Assembly (NCBI RefSeq): GCF_002234615.1
Contig: NZ_NMQW01000014.1
Location: 48,159-112,158 of the forward strand
Direction of reading: 5' to 3'
DNA from: Paenibacillus rigui
GTDB lineage: Bacteria > Bacillota > Bacilli > Paenibacillales > NBRC-103111
DNA length: 64,000 nucleotides
Below the pieces are notes generated by a model, which saw nothing but the letters and a program-made list of their open reading frames with translations, ran no database searches and was not told where the DNA came from. Made by a program: the position numbers and the translations under genes. Shown here one piece after another: positions 1-7,324 of this stretch (its first letter is position 1; every line of letters begins with the position of its first letter).

Positions 1-8
1 TGGAGCAC

Positions 9-413
9 ATGGGGATTGGCCGGCAGCGGATCATGCTGGTCGCTATGGACAACCCGATTCGTTGGTCGGCTCCTCGCGCAGTCCAGACATCGGGCCGGAC
101 TACTTTGCCCTTCGAGGTTGGGATGGCTGCTGCCACCGCTCTTTCCGTAATTGGCATTTGCTACGGCTTTGTTCTCGTCTGGGGGCCCATTATATGGGGT
201 ATCCTTACGGCATTAGCCGGTTTTGTCATTGGCTTCGGGATGACCCGGTGGGTCCAAAATGTCCGAGAGGCAGCAGGAATCAAGATGAAAGGAAGAATAC
301 CGGAGCTGACGTTAATCGTTCGCTGCCCTGAGGAGCAGCTGCAGGATGTATGCCGCGTGCTTTCCCAGTATCATGCTCTGTCCGTAGGTCAAATTCAGGA
401 GAGGCTTTCTTAG
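9..413 (+). CDS. Small two-helix membrane protein, unknown function
   Basis: 134 residues from the first ATG. The frame stays open to the left edge, so the gene may start outside the window; a GGAG sits only three bases before this ATG, which makes it a possible but cramped start. After about 37 polar residues there are two hydrophobic stretches (roughly residues 37-60 and 60-80), then a basic stretch and a soluble tail of about 45 residues containing VRCPEEQLQDVCRVLSQY. This layout suggests a cytoplasmic tail behind a hairpin of two membrane helices. I do not recognise the family. An apparent terminator lies about 85 bases downstream, so it ends a transcription unit. Confidence 0.5.
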   Translation: MGIGRQRIMLVAMDNPIRWSAPRAVQTSGRTTLPFEVGMAAATALSVIGICYGFVLVWGPIIWGILTALAGFVIGFGMTRWVQNVREAAGIKMKGRIPELTLIVRCPEEQLQDVCRVLSQYHALSVGQIQERLS

Positions 414-496
414 CATTCAATAAGGATGCCGACACGGAGCTCGGAACGCCCTCTATTTTAAGCTGGGTTTAACCCATTTTTAACCATATATTTAGC

Positions 497-525
497 TGGC
501 ACTCATCTGGGTGTCATTTTTTTTT
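497..525 (+). terminator. Intrinsic terminator after the first gene
   Basis: TGGCACTC / GGGTGTCA stem with two G-U pairs and an ATCT loop, followed by nine T. It closes the unit of the small membrane protein and isolates the next gene. Confidence 0.7.
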
Positions 526-612
526 CATATTTTACTCTTACACTAAGTCTTGCAAGGGAGCAGAACTCCCGATGAAAGTAAAAAATACGCTACGGATAAG
601 GTGGAGAGACCT

Positions 613-1314
613 ATGAGATCGATGCAGCGCAAGATGTGGGCAGGGACGGTTGCGGTGGCTTTGCTGTTGGGAGGATTCGGAGGCTTGACAACCCCGCAGG
701 CTTATGCGGATGAGGACGAGGACACAACGGTGATTGCGCCGGCTCCGGCAGATACCTCCATACCTCTGAACAAACGATTCCATTTGGACTGGAGTCAAGT
801 GGAGGGGAATGCATCCAATATTTTGGGTATGGATTGGATTGACTTAAACGATGCATTGACAAGCGGGAAGTCGATTGCCGAGGTTGCGGCTTCTAAAGGC
901 GTGAGCGGGGAAGGCTTAGTCAGCCAGCTGGTCCAATTGGAAGCATCTCAAGTGAACGAGGCATTGCAGGCGAACAAAATTACGCAGGATGAGGCAGACC
1001 GCCTGAATAAACAAATTACGGATAAAATAACGAAAATTGTGAATAAGGAAGGCTATCAGTATAAGGCGAAGGAAGCGGGACAGCACAACAAGAGCCTGCA
1101 GCTGACCTTCAAACCGAAGGCGGCTGAACTGGCGGAGCTGCTTAAACTGGATAAAGAGCAGGTCAAGCAGCAGCTGGCGGAAGGCAAGTCCGTAGCGGAC
1201 ATTGCAGCAGCGCAAGGGATAACAGAGGATGAGCTGATCACAAAGCTGACGGAGCAAATAAAGCCGGCCTTGAAAAGCTGGATTCATCAGACGGAACAAC
1301 AGACAAAGAAATAA
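613..1314 (+). CDS. Secreted alpha-helical repeat protein, unknown function
   Basis: 233 residues from ATG 613, chosen because AAGGTGGAG lies about seven bases upstream and the protein then begins with a typical signal peptide: MRSMQRK, a hydrophobic core (WAGTVAVALLLGGFGG), then cleavage probably after AYA. The mature part is acidic at first, then contains two related helical units: GKSIAEVAASKGVSGEGLVSQL near residue 90 and GKSVADIAAAQGITEDELITKL near residue 200. The G-K-S-[IV]-A-[ED]-[VI]-A-A-x-x-G motif is the hallmark of the repeat, and helices between the units are rich in K, E and Q. I know no function for it. Low cysteine content and a signal peptide fit an extracellular or wall-associated protein. 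It appears monocistronic, between the terminator at 497-525 and a hairpin at 1330-1351. Confidence 0.7.
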   Translation: MRSMQRKMWAGTVAVALLLGGFGGLTTPQAYADEDEDTTVIAPAPADTSIPLNKRFHLDWSQVEGNASNILGMDWIDLNDALTSGKSIAEVAASKGVSGEGLVSQLVQLEASQVNEALQANKITQDEADRLNKQITDKITKIVNKEGYQYKAKEAGQHNKSLQLTFKPKAAELAELLKLDKEQVKQQLAEGKSVADIAAAQGITEDELITKLTEQIKPALKSWIHQTEQQTKK

Positions 1315-1329
1315 GGCATTCAACAAAGC

Positions 1330-1351
1330 GCCACCTCCTGTCGGGGGTGGC
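1330..1351 (+). terminator. Hairpin after the secreted repeat protein
   Basis: Nine-base stem GCCACCTCC / GGGGGTGGC with loop TGTC and one G-U pair. It has no T-run after it, so termination is uncertain; it may be an mRNA 3-prime-end stabiliser. Confidence 0.4.
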
Positions 1352-1401
1352 TGCAGCCGTATTCGGAGAAAGCAGGAGTCATGAGGAGGGAGACGATAAC
1401 A

Positions 1402-2568
1402 ATGCAGCCATTGAGAGTGTTATCATCGGTTACAGCAGCCTATTCAGGCGAAAAAATCGTACAACAATTGAACCGGATCAAGCCATTGAGCCAATGGCCG
1501 ACCACCCGTTGGTTGACGGCATCGCCCGAGGAGCAAGGAATCGATTCCGCAGGGATAGCAGCAGCGGTGGAAGCCTGCTGCAGCCGGAATTTACACAGCT
1601 TCGTCCTGGTTCGCAATGGCTGTCTGGTTGCGGAGGGCTACAGCCAGGCATGGGATGAGGAAAAGCTTCATCCGGTCTATTCGATTGCCAAAAGCTTCAC
1701 CTCGGCCGTGGCCGGGATGGCGATCGACATGGGGCTGCTTGAGGGAGTCGATCAAAGAGCAGGGGATTTTTTCCCGGAGTTGGCCGCGAAGGACGTAAGG
1801 AAATCGGAGATTACGATTGCCCAGTTATTATCTATGAGCTCGGGATTGGAGTGGAACAATCGGGGGGAGCAGTCTTCCATTGAAATGGCCGATGCTCCCG
1901 ACTGGTTGGGCTATGTACTGGAACGCCCTATGGCGGAGGCGCCCGGCACAGTATTCCGTTACTGCAATGGAAACGCGCACTGGATGTCAGGGCTGCTGCA
2001 GCAAGCGATCGGCATCCCCGTCGCTCTGTACGCTGAGCACAAGCTGCTCCGCCCGCTGGGGGTCCGAAGCTTCGGATGGGGAGCGGACCCGCAGGGGATC
2101 ACCATCGGTTCGTGGGCCCTGTATTTGACGGCCAGGGATATGGCCAAATTCGGCCTGCTTTACCTGCAGGGAGGTCTTTGGGAAGGGGAGGAGCTTGTGC
2201 CCCGCTCGTGGGTGGAAGCATCCGTCCAATTGAGGCAAAGGCCTGCCTTTCGGGACGGTACGCAAGGGGGCTACGGCTTCAATTGGTGGCTTAAACCCAT
2301 CTCGAGCGACATCCCGGCGCTGGTCTTCTATGCGGCGGGCTCGGGAGGGCAGCGTATCTTTGTTGTTCCGGAGTGGAATCTGGTTTTGGCCACAACAGGG
2401 AACAATCAGAGGGATGATTATATGCCGGAACGGCTGCTGGCCCATATGGCCGCGGCTGTGAAATCCGAGCGGGCGCTGCCGGAGAATAAGAAGGCTGCTG
2501 CCAAGCTTAGCAGTGCCTTGGCCTCCTTTAACAAGGAAGTGGACAAGCCGGAGCTGTGTTCTCTATAA
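1402..2568 (+). CDS. Serine hydrolase of the beta-lactamase / penicillin-binding-protein fold
   Basis: 388 residues. Start set at ATG 1402, nine bases after GGGAG within AGGAGGGAG; an in-frame ATG at 1381 overlaps that ribosome site. The three active-site elements of class C beta-lactamase-like enzymes are visible: S94-I-A-K97 (SxxK, nucleophile and base), Y187-C188-N189 (YxN), and a Gly-rich third box in the segment YAAGSGGQ. The conserved stretch ITIAQLLSMSSGL (TIxxLLxHxSGL in the family) lies between them, with Met-Ser in place of the usual His-Thr. There is no signal peptide, so the enzyme is probably cytoplasmic. Family members include esterases, D-amino peptidases and 6-aminohexanoate-dimer hydrolase-like proteins; the substrate cannot be told from sequence. 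Confidence 0.85.
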   Translation: MQPLRVLSSVTAAYSGEKIVQQLNRIKPLSQWPTTRWLTASPEEQGIDSAGIAAAVEACCSRNLHSFVLVRNGCLVAEGYSQAWDEEKLHPVYSIAKSFTSAVAGMAIDMGLLEGVDQRAGDFFPELAAKDVRKSEITIAQLLSMSSGLEWNNRGEQSSIEMADAPDWLGYVLERPMAEAPGTVFRYCNGNAHWMSGLLQQAIGIPVALYAEHKLLRPLGVRSFGWGADPQGITIGSWALYLTARDMAKFGLLYLQGGLWEGEELVPRSWVEASVQLRQRPAFRDGTQGGYGFNWWLKPISSDIPALVFYAAGSGGQRIFVVPEWNLVLATTGNNQRDDYMPERLLAHMAAAVKSERALPENKKAAAKLSSALASFNKEVDKPELCSL

Positions 2569-2641
2569 TGAGACGTTAAGGAAACCCGGTTGGTACAAAG
2601 CGGGTTCTGTATAGATGTGTCCAACGAGGAGCTGATGAGAC

Positions 2642-3130
2642 ATGACGACAGCCCTGCTTGAGCCAGGACAGGCTGTGCCGGATTTCACCCTTCCTTCTCA
2701 ACATGGAGAGGAAGTATCGCTGCAGCAATTCCGCGGCAAAAAGCTGGTCATTTATTTTTACCCTGCCGACATGACCCCGAGCTGTACGCAGGAAGCATGT
2801 GATTTCCGTGATTACACCGGCGCGTTCAAGGAAGTGAATGCCGAGGTGATCGGGATTAGCCCGGACAGCCTGAAGAAGCACGATAAATTTATCGAGAAAT
2901 ACGAGCTTCCGTTCCGGCTGCTTTCGGATGAGGAGCATCAGGTATGCGAGCTATTCGGCATCTGGCAGTTGAAAAAAATGTACGGCAAAGAGTACATGGG
3001 TGTTGTCCGCTCGACATTTCTTGTCGATGAGGAAGGCAAGCTGATCCAGGCTTGGACCAAGGTGAAGGTAAAAAATCACGCGGCCGAGGTGCTCGAAGCG
3101 GCCAAGCGTTACGATGCCGGAGTCAAGTAA
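2642..3130 (+). CDS. bcp: Thioredoxin-dependent thiol peroxidase (BCP / PrxQ-type peroxiredoxin)
   Basis: 162 residues, the usual length. It reduces hydrogen peroxide and organic peroxides in the cytoplasm with electrons from thioredoxin. The AhpC/TSA fold is clear: PDFTLPSQHG near residue 13, YFYP at 38-41, and the active-site segment with peroxidatic Cys48 and putative resolving Cys53 (C-T-Q-E-A-C), the five-residue spacing of atypical 2-Cys BCP enzymes. The segment reads PADMTPSCT where most relatives have PKDMTPGCT, two conservative changes around the catalytic Cys. VVRSTFLVDEEGKL is the typical C-terminal strand. A GAGGAG site about ten bases before ATG supports the start. A short AACCCG / CGGGTT inverted repeat lies between this gene and the hydrolase upstream. 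Confidence 0.92.
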   Translation: MTTALLEPGQAVPDFTLPSQHGEEVSLQQFRGKKLVIYFYPADMTPSCTQEACDFRDYTGAFKEVNAEVIGISPDSLKKHDKFIEKYELPFRLLSDEEHQVCELFGIWQLKKMYGKEYMGVVRSTFLVDEEGKLIQAWTKVKVKNHAAEVLEAAKRYDAGVK

Positions 3131-3194
3131 ACCGCCGGCTTGATTGGAGAGTAAATCATATCGTTAGGCAAGCAAAGGCAGTCCTCTCATGGTT

Positions 3195-3373
3195 GAGGCC
3201 GTTGAAAAACGGGCGGAGTGGACGGAATCGTTCTGAAGAAGCGTAAGCGTTCGCCTTTGTCCCGGGATTTTGACCGCTATAAGCGGGTTGAAATTAAGTT
3301 AAGAAAATCCGGGGACAACAGCGAATCGGAAGAAGGACCCGTCCATGCAGCTCGTAGCTTTTTCAGCGTCCTC
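3195..3373. repeat. Palindromic dispersed element, copy A (long form)
   Basis: Ends are imperfect inverted repeats: GAGGCCGTTGAAAAA on the left, GCTTTTTCAGCGTCCTC on the right. Inside sits a second inverted repeat, TTGTCCCGGGATTTT at 3257-3271 against AAAATCCGGGGACAA at 3304-3318, with a small CCGCT-ATAA-GCGG hairpin in the centre. It shares the 22-base core beginning GGCGGAGTGGACGGA (3212-3233) with copies at about 10.0 and 21.3 kb, there in reverse orientation. Imperfect direct repeats around GTCCTC-TCATGG (3181-3192 and 3369-3379) flank it and could be a decayed target duplication. An open frame across it is incidental. Confidence 0.75.
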
Positions 3374-3531
3374 CTCATGGCTGGGGCTGTCTTTTTTGCG
3401 TTGTGGCGGAAAGGGCCAAGTCGTATGAAGATTTTGGGCATAGGAATCCGAAATCTCCCATATAGTCTAGTAAGTCATCTTCCTGCTAGAGGGCTGATAT
3501 TCAAAAGTAGATTATGCGGAGGGATCCCTAC
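3374..3531. other. Intergenic remainder upstream of the deacetylase gene
   Basis: Apart from a T-run at about 3390-3395 that could help terminate transcription from the left, I see no convincing promoter pair. TTGGGC at 3434 and TATAGT at 3461 are 21 bases apart, which is too far for a normal sigma-A promoter. Confidence 0.4.
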
Positions 3532-5007
3532 ATGCAAAGCTGTCGTCCTGGTGTCATCGTACAACGTACCTTCTGTTTTGTCATGGCCTTGCTCCTCAGT
3601 TCACTGCTCATTATGCCTTTTTCATGGAATCGTATTGAGGCTTCCGGTGAGGCGGATGGCATCGACAGCAGCGTAGATGGGCCGTATGCCCAGCTGAAAG
3701 CGGGACAGCGCGTCTGGAAGGAGAAAACGTATGCAGACCCGGCGCAGCCGACGGTCTACTTGACATTCGATGACGGGCCGAGCAAGCTGACCTCCCAGGT
3801 GCTTGATATATTAAAGGAAGAGGACGTGAAAGCGACCTTCTTTGTACTCGGACAACAAGTGAAAGCGCATCCGGAGCTGGTCCGCCAAGCGGTGGAGGAA
3901 GGTCATGCCATTGGCAATCACACCTACAATCACGTATATAAAGAGCTGTATTCCAATGTGGAGACGTTCTGGGATCAGGTCCAGCGCACAGAGCAAGTGT
4001 TGAAGGAGGAGACAGGGATCCGAACAAGGCTCGTAAGGGCGCCGGGCGGCACCTTCGGCAATTTTGACGCGTTTTACTTTTATTATTTGGATCAGGCAGG
4101 CTATGAAGTCCATGACTGGAACATAGATAGCGGAGATTCCAAGAGGGTCGGTGTGCCGGCCTCAGAGATCATGCAGACGATTGAAAAGGGGCCGTTCGGC
4201 GATCAGGTGATCCTGTTGATGCATGACGGAACCGGACATGAGCAGACCGTCAAGGCGCTGCCGGACATTATTCACCTCTTTAAGGAAAAAGGCTATGCGT
4301 TCGCTCCGCTCACACCGGAGGTGCGGCCGAATCATTTTCGCGCAGGCAAGCTGACGATACCGCGCAGCCTGTCAACGTCGAAGTTCGAGCAGCTGCTCGC
4401 GGAGGCAGAGCAGCATGGCAAGATGCTGGCGATGGAAGCCGGTCAAGCAAGCGGCGTGGCCGTTACCGAAGCCGAGGGACAGCCTGGCGTTCCGGACGCG
4501 CACACCGCAGCGGTGGTTAATGAAGCGCTGGCGAGCGGCTCCACGGTAGCGATGAGTACTGGACAGGATGCGGGCCTCAAGACGGCTCCGCCCCAGGTAC
4601 CGCTGAAGCTTACGGTGGGCGCTGCCTCGTACGAATTGCAACCGGGACAGTATAAGCTGCATAAAGGTCATATTCAGGTACCCCTTCGGGTAGGGTCCCA
4701 AGCGTTCGGCGCACAAATCGAGTGGAAGGAGCAGCAGCGTACGGCCGTTGTCACCAAAGGCCTGCTGGAGATCAGCTACGACTTCTCGCGCCACGAGCAG
4801 CGGATCCGCAAGGAGGGGATGAGCCGTACCGTTCATTTGCCTGAAATGGAGCTGCGCGAGGGGACGATCTGGGTACCGCTGCGCGGGACGGCTGAAGCCT
4901 TCGGCGGACACATCGCATCCTTCGGATCGGACAACGGACAGTACAAGGTTCAGGTCGACATGCAGCCGGGATTTCTATTTGCTAGCTGGGACGGGAGCAT
5001 CCGCTGA
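3532..5007 (+). CDS. Secreted polysaccharide deacetylase with C-terminal copper-amine-oxidase-type stalk domain
   Basis: 491 residues. ATG 3532 is chosen because CGGAGGG precedes it by eight bases; the in-frame ATG at 3514 has no such site. A hydrophobic N-terminal segment (about residues 12-32) is a signal peptide or anchor. The NodB/CE4 domain (about 70-265) has all main motifs: T78-F-D-D-G-P83 with the metal-binding Asp pair, H130-T-Y-N-H134 metal ligands, R-A-P-G-G, D-W-N-x-D-S and L-M-H-D-G. The family removes N-acetyl groups from peptidoglycan or chitin-like polymers outside the membrane. After a charged and Ala-rich linker comes a Cu_amine_oxidN1-like stalk (about 365-490, with IQVPLR and IWVPLRGTAEAFG repeats), common in Paenibacillus exported proteins and probably used for wall contact. 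It appears to be a single-gene unit. Confidence 0.9.
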   Translation: MQSCRPGVIVQRTFCFVMALLLSSLLIMPFSWNRIEASGEADGIDSSVDGPYAQLKAGQRVWKEKTYADPAQPTVYLTFDDGPSKLTSQVLDILKEEDVKATFFVLGQQVKAHPELVRQAVEEGHAIGNHTYNHVYKELYSNVETFWDQVQRTEQVLKEETGIRTRLVRAPGGTFGNFDAFYFYYLDQAGYEVHDWNIDSGDSKRVGVPASEIMQTIEKGPFGDQVILLMHDGTGHEQTVKALPDIIHLFKEKGYAFAPLTPEVRPNHFRAGKLTIPRSLSTSKFEQLLAEAEQHGKMLAMEAGQASGVAVTEAEGQPGVPDAHTAAVVNEALASGSTVAMSTGQDAGLKTAPPQVPLKLTVGAASYELQPGQYKLHKGHIQVPLRVGSQAFGAQIEWKEQQRTAVVTKGLLEISYDFSRHEQRIRKEGMSRTVHLPEMELREGTIWVPLRGTAEAFGGHIASFGSDNGQYKVQVDMQPGFLFASWDGSIR

Positions 5008-5079
5008 TAGCGTCTAAATTGGCTCGGAAATGGAAATACTAGAATCATAGAATGGAATCTATGAGGAGGTATTTTCGAG

Positions 5080-6075
5080 ATGCAGGTGCATTCATCCCTA
5101 TTTGATCCGCCGCATGAGGTACTTTATAAGGTCATCTATCAGATGGAAAAAGTCATCATTGGCAAACGTGATGTCATAGAGAAGCTGTTGATCGCTTTAT
5201 TATGCAAGGGGCATGTGCTGCTGGAGGATGTGCCCGGGGTAGGCAAAACCATGCTCGTTCGTACACTGGCCGGCACTGTCGATTGCAGCTTCAAGCGGAT
5301 TCAGTGCACACCGGACCTGCTGCCGTCCGATTTGACGGGAAGCAGTGTGTTTCATCAGCACAATGCGCAGTTTGAGTTCCGCCCCGGACCGCTGATGGCC
5401 AATTTGATTTTGGCGGATGAGCTGAACCGGGCGACGCCGAGAACGCAGTCCGCTTTGCTGGAGGCGATGGAGGAGCGTCGGATGACGGTGGATGGGACGT
5501 CTCATTCGCTGCCGGAGCCGTTTTTTATACTGGCGACGCAAAATCCGTTTGATTTTGAAGGGACGTTCCGGCTGCCGGAGGCTCAGCTGGACCGATTCTT
5601 TATGAAGCTGAGCATGGGGTATCCTGACGCAGCGGAGGAGCTGGAGCTGTTGAACCGCCTTGAGCTGCTGAACCGGTTGGAGGAGCGGCATCCAACGGCC
5701 TCGCTTCGACCGGTTCTGATGCAGGAGGAGCTGACTGCCCTGCAAAAGGAAACGAGTCGGACTCATGTCGATGAAGCGGTCAAAAGCTATATTGTTCATT
5801 TGGTGAACGCCACCCGCAAGCATCCCGCTGTGACGCTGGGAGCCAGTCCGAGGGCATCCATCGCGCTGCTGCGGGCTGCGCAGGGCAGAGCTTTTATATC
5901 CGGCCGCACCTACTGTATTCCGGATGATGTGAAGCAGCTGGCGGTTCCGGTGCTGGCTCACCGTCTCCTACTCACGCCGGATGCGGAAATGGCGCAGAAG
6001 CGCAAGGAAGCGATCGTGGAAGAAATTGTCGGAGCGGTTCCGGTGCTGGCGCGCAGCTATGCGCCGGCACAATAG
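5080..6075 (+). CDS. MoxR-family AAA+ ATPase
   Basis: 331 residues; GAGGAGGT nine bases before ATG. MoxR ATPases act as chaperones that load or activate partner proteins, usually encoded with DUF58 and transglutaminase-like proteins, as here. Walker A is G53-V-G-K-T57, Walker B is L111-A-D113-E114 followed by LNRATPRTQSALLEAMEE, and sensor 1 is the ATQNP segment. An odd point is a six-residue tandem duplication, LELLNR-LELLNR, encoded by two 18-base repeats around 5641-5676, at the start of the region between the AAA core and the lid. Thirteen bases separate it from the DUF58 gene, so the three genes form one operon. Confidence 0.93.
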   Translation: MQVHSSLFDPPHEVLYKVIYQMEKVIIGKRDVIEKLLIALLCKGHVLLEDVPGVGKTMLVRTLAGTVDCSFKRIQCTPDLLPSDLTGSSVFHQHNAQFEFRPGPLMANLILADELNRATPRTQSALLEAMEERRMTVDGTSHSLPEPFFILATQNPFDFEGTFRLPEAQLDRFFMKLSMGYPDAAEELELLNRLELLNRLEERHPTASLRPVLMQEELTALQKETSRTHVDEAVKSYIVHLVNATRKHPAVTLGASPRASIALLRAAQGRAFISGRTYCIPDDVKQLAVPVLAHRLLLTPDAEMAQKRKEAIVEEIVGAVPVLARSYAPAQ

Positions 6076-6088
6076 GAGGCGGCCGGTG

Positions 6089-7324
6089 ATGCGCAACCTA
6101 TGGAATTTTGGCATGCTGCTGTGCTGCTGGGGAACTGCCTGGTATTGGGCGATGAACTATGGAGGACGTTCCGCCTGGTTTTGCTTTTATGGTGCGGGCC
6201 TTCTGTTTATTTATATGGGGGTTGGACTGTGGGGGATGGCCCGTACGGGCCGGATCCGCTTACGTTCAGACCAGACGCGCGCCTGGAGCGGTGAGGCGCT
6301 GAAGCTGGACGGCCAGCTGATGCTGGGCCGCGGTTGGGTTCCCTCCGGCTGGCTCATGCTTGAGGCGAGATGGAGCTCGACCGTGGCTGGCCATCGCCCG
6401 ATTGTCGTCCGGGAGGTCGTTCGTTCATCGCTGTCCGGGACAGCTGCCTTTACTTTTCATGTGCCGGCCCTGCCGCGCGGTTTGTACGTGCTGGATCACG
6501 TCCATTTGAAGGTAAGCGATGCCTTCGGGCTGCTGCAGTTCAGCCGCCGCGCGACGGCGGGAGCGCACCGGCTGCTGGTGCTGCCGCAGCCGCTGACGCC
6601 TGCGGCCCGGCCCGCTGCGGGCGCCGGCGATGGCGTGCCGCGCCGCACCACGCCTGCGGCGCAGCAGCGGCAGGCCGCGTCCCCGTTTCCATACGGGACA
6701 CGGCCTTATACGCCCGGGGATCCGATGAACCGGATCCACTGGCGCTCCACCGCGCGCACGGGCACCCTGCGCGCGAAAGAAACCGAGCAGCCCGAGCCGG
6801 ACCGGCTGCTCGTCTGTGTCGACGCGGCCGGCGGCCGTTCGAACGCAGCGGCGTTCGAATCGGCCCTTCGGGCCGCGGGGGGCTTGGCCCTGCCCGCGCT
6901 GCAGCAGGGCTTAAGCGTGCGCCTTGCCGCGAACGACCGGCAAGGGCAGGTCCGGGAGGCGCGCGGACGGGAGAGCCTTCCGCAGCTCCTGGAGCTGCTT
7001 GCGCAGCTGTCTTGCGACGGCGAACACCCCGTAGCCGCCCTGGTGCAGCGCGAGGCGCTGCAGGCAGGGGCCGGGATCGTCGTCGTCACCGCTCAGCCGG
7101 ATGAGCAGCTGCTGCGGCTTCTGTGCAGGCTGCGTCCGCGCGCCGTGCACCTGGTTTACATTCACGGCGAGGGCATGCCGCCCGATGCCGTGCAGGTATG
7201 GCGCCGGCAGGCAGGGTCTGCCGGTGTCGGCTTTACGGCGGTAAGCGCGGCCCGTGCCGGCCGCACCGCCGAAGGGGGTGAGGGCCATGGCCAAGCGGCC
7301 GATCCAACCGCAGCCGGCGCCTGA
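6089..7324 (+). CDS. DUF58-domain membrane-associated protein
   Basis: 411 residues from ATG 6089; AGGAGG ends nine bases upstream. Two closely spaced hydrophobic helices at about residues 6-45 form the membrane anchor, followed by a beta-rich region. The DUF58 signature Y-G-T-R-P-Y-T-P-G-D-P-M-N-R-I-H-W-R-S-T-A-R is present near residues 205-230. The remainder resembles a von Willebrand A-like fold starting at LLVCVDAAGG. DUF58 proteins are partners of MoxR ATPases; a biochemical role is not established. The second half is unusually GC-rich, so long false open frames exist on both strands. The 3-prime end overlaps the next start by 38 bases, implying coupled translation. Confidence 0.88.
   Translation: MRNLWNFGMLLCCWGTAWYWAMNYGGRSAWFCFYGAGLLFIYMGVGLWGMARTGRIRLRSDQTRAWSGEALKLDGQLMLGRGWVPSGWLMLEARWSSTVAGHRPIVVREVVRSSLSGTAAFTFHVPALPRGLYVLDHVHLKVSDAFGLLQFSRRATAGAHRLLVLPQPLTPAARPAAGAGDGVPRRTTPAAQQRQAASPFPYGTRPYTPGDPMNRIHWRSTARTGTLRAKETEQPEPDRLLVCVDAAGGRSNAAAFESALRAAGGLALPALQQGLSVRLAANDRQGQVREARGRESLPQLLELLAQLSCDGEHPVAALVQREALQAGAGIVVVTAQPDEQLLRLLCRLRPRAVHLVYIHGEGMPPDAVQVWRRQAGSAGVGFTAVSAARAGRTAEGGEGHGQAADPTAAGA

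Noticed and set aside
3218..3676. Open frame of about 150 codons across repeat copy A
   Set aside because: Its first part is the palindromic element and the rest overlaps the well-supported deacetylase start in another frame. No ribosome site or family resemblance.
6370..7104. Long open frames on both strands inside the DUF58 gene
   Set aside because: Arg/Ala/Gly-rich shadows of a very GC-rich gene. The DUF58 reading frame carries the motifs.
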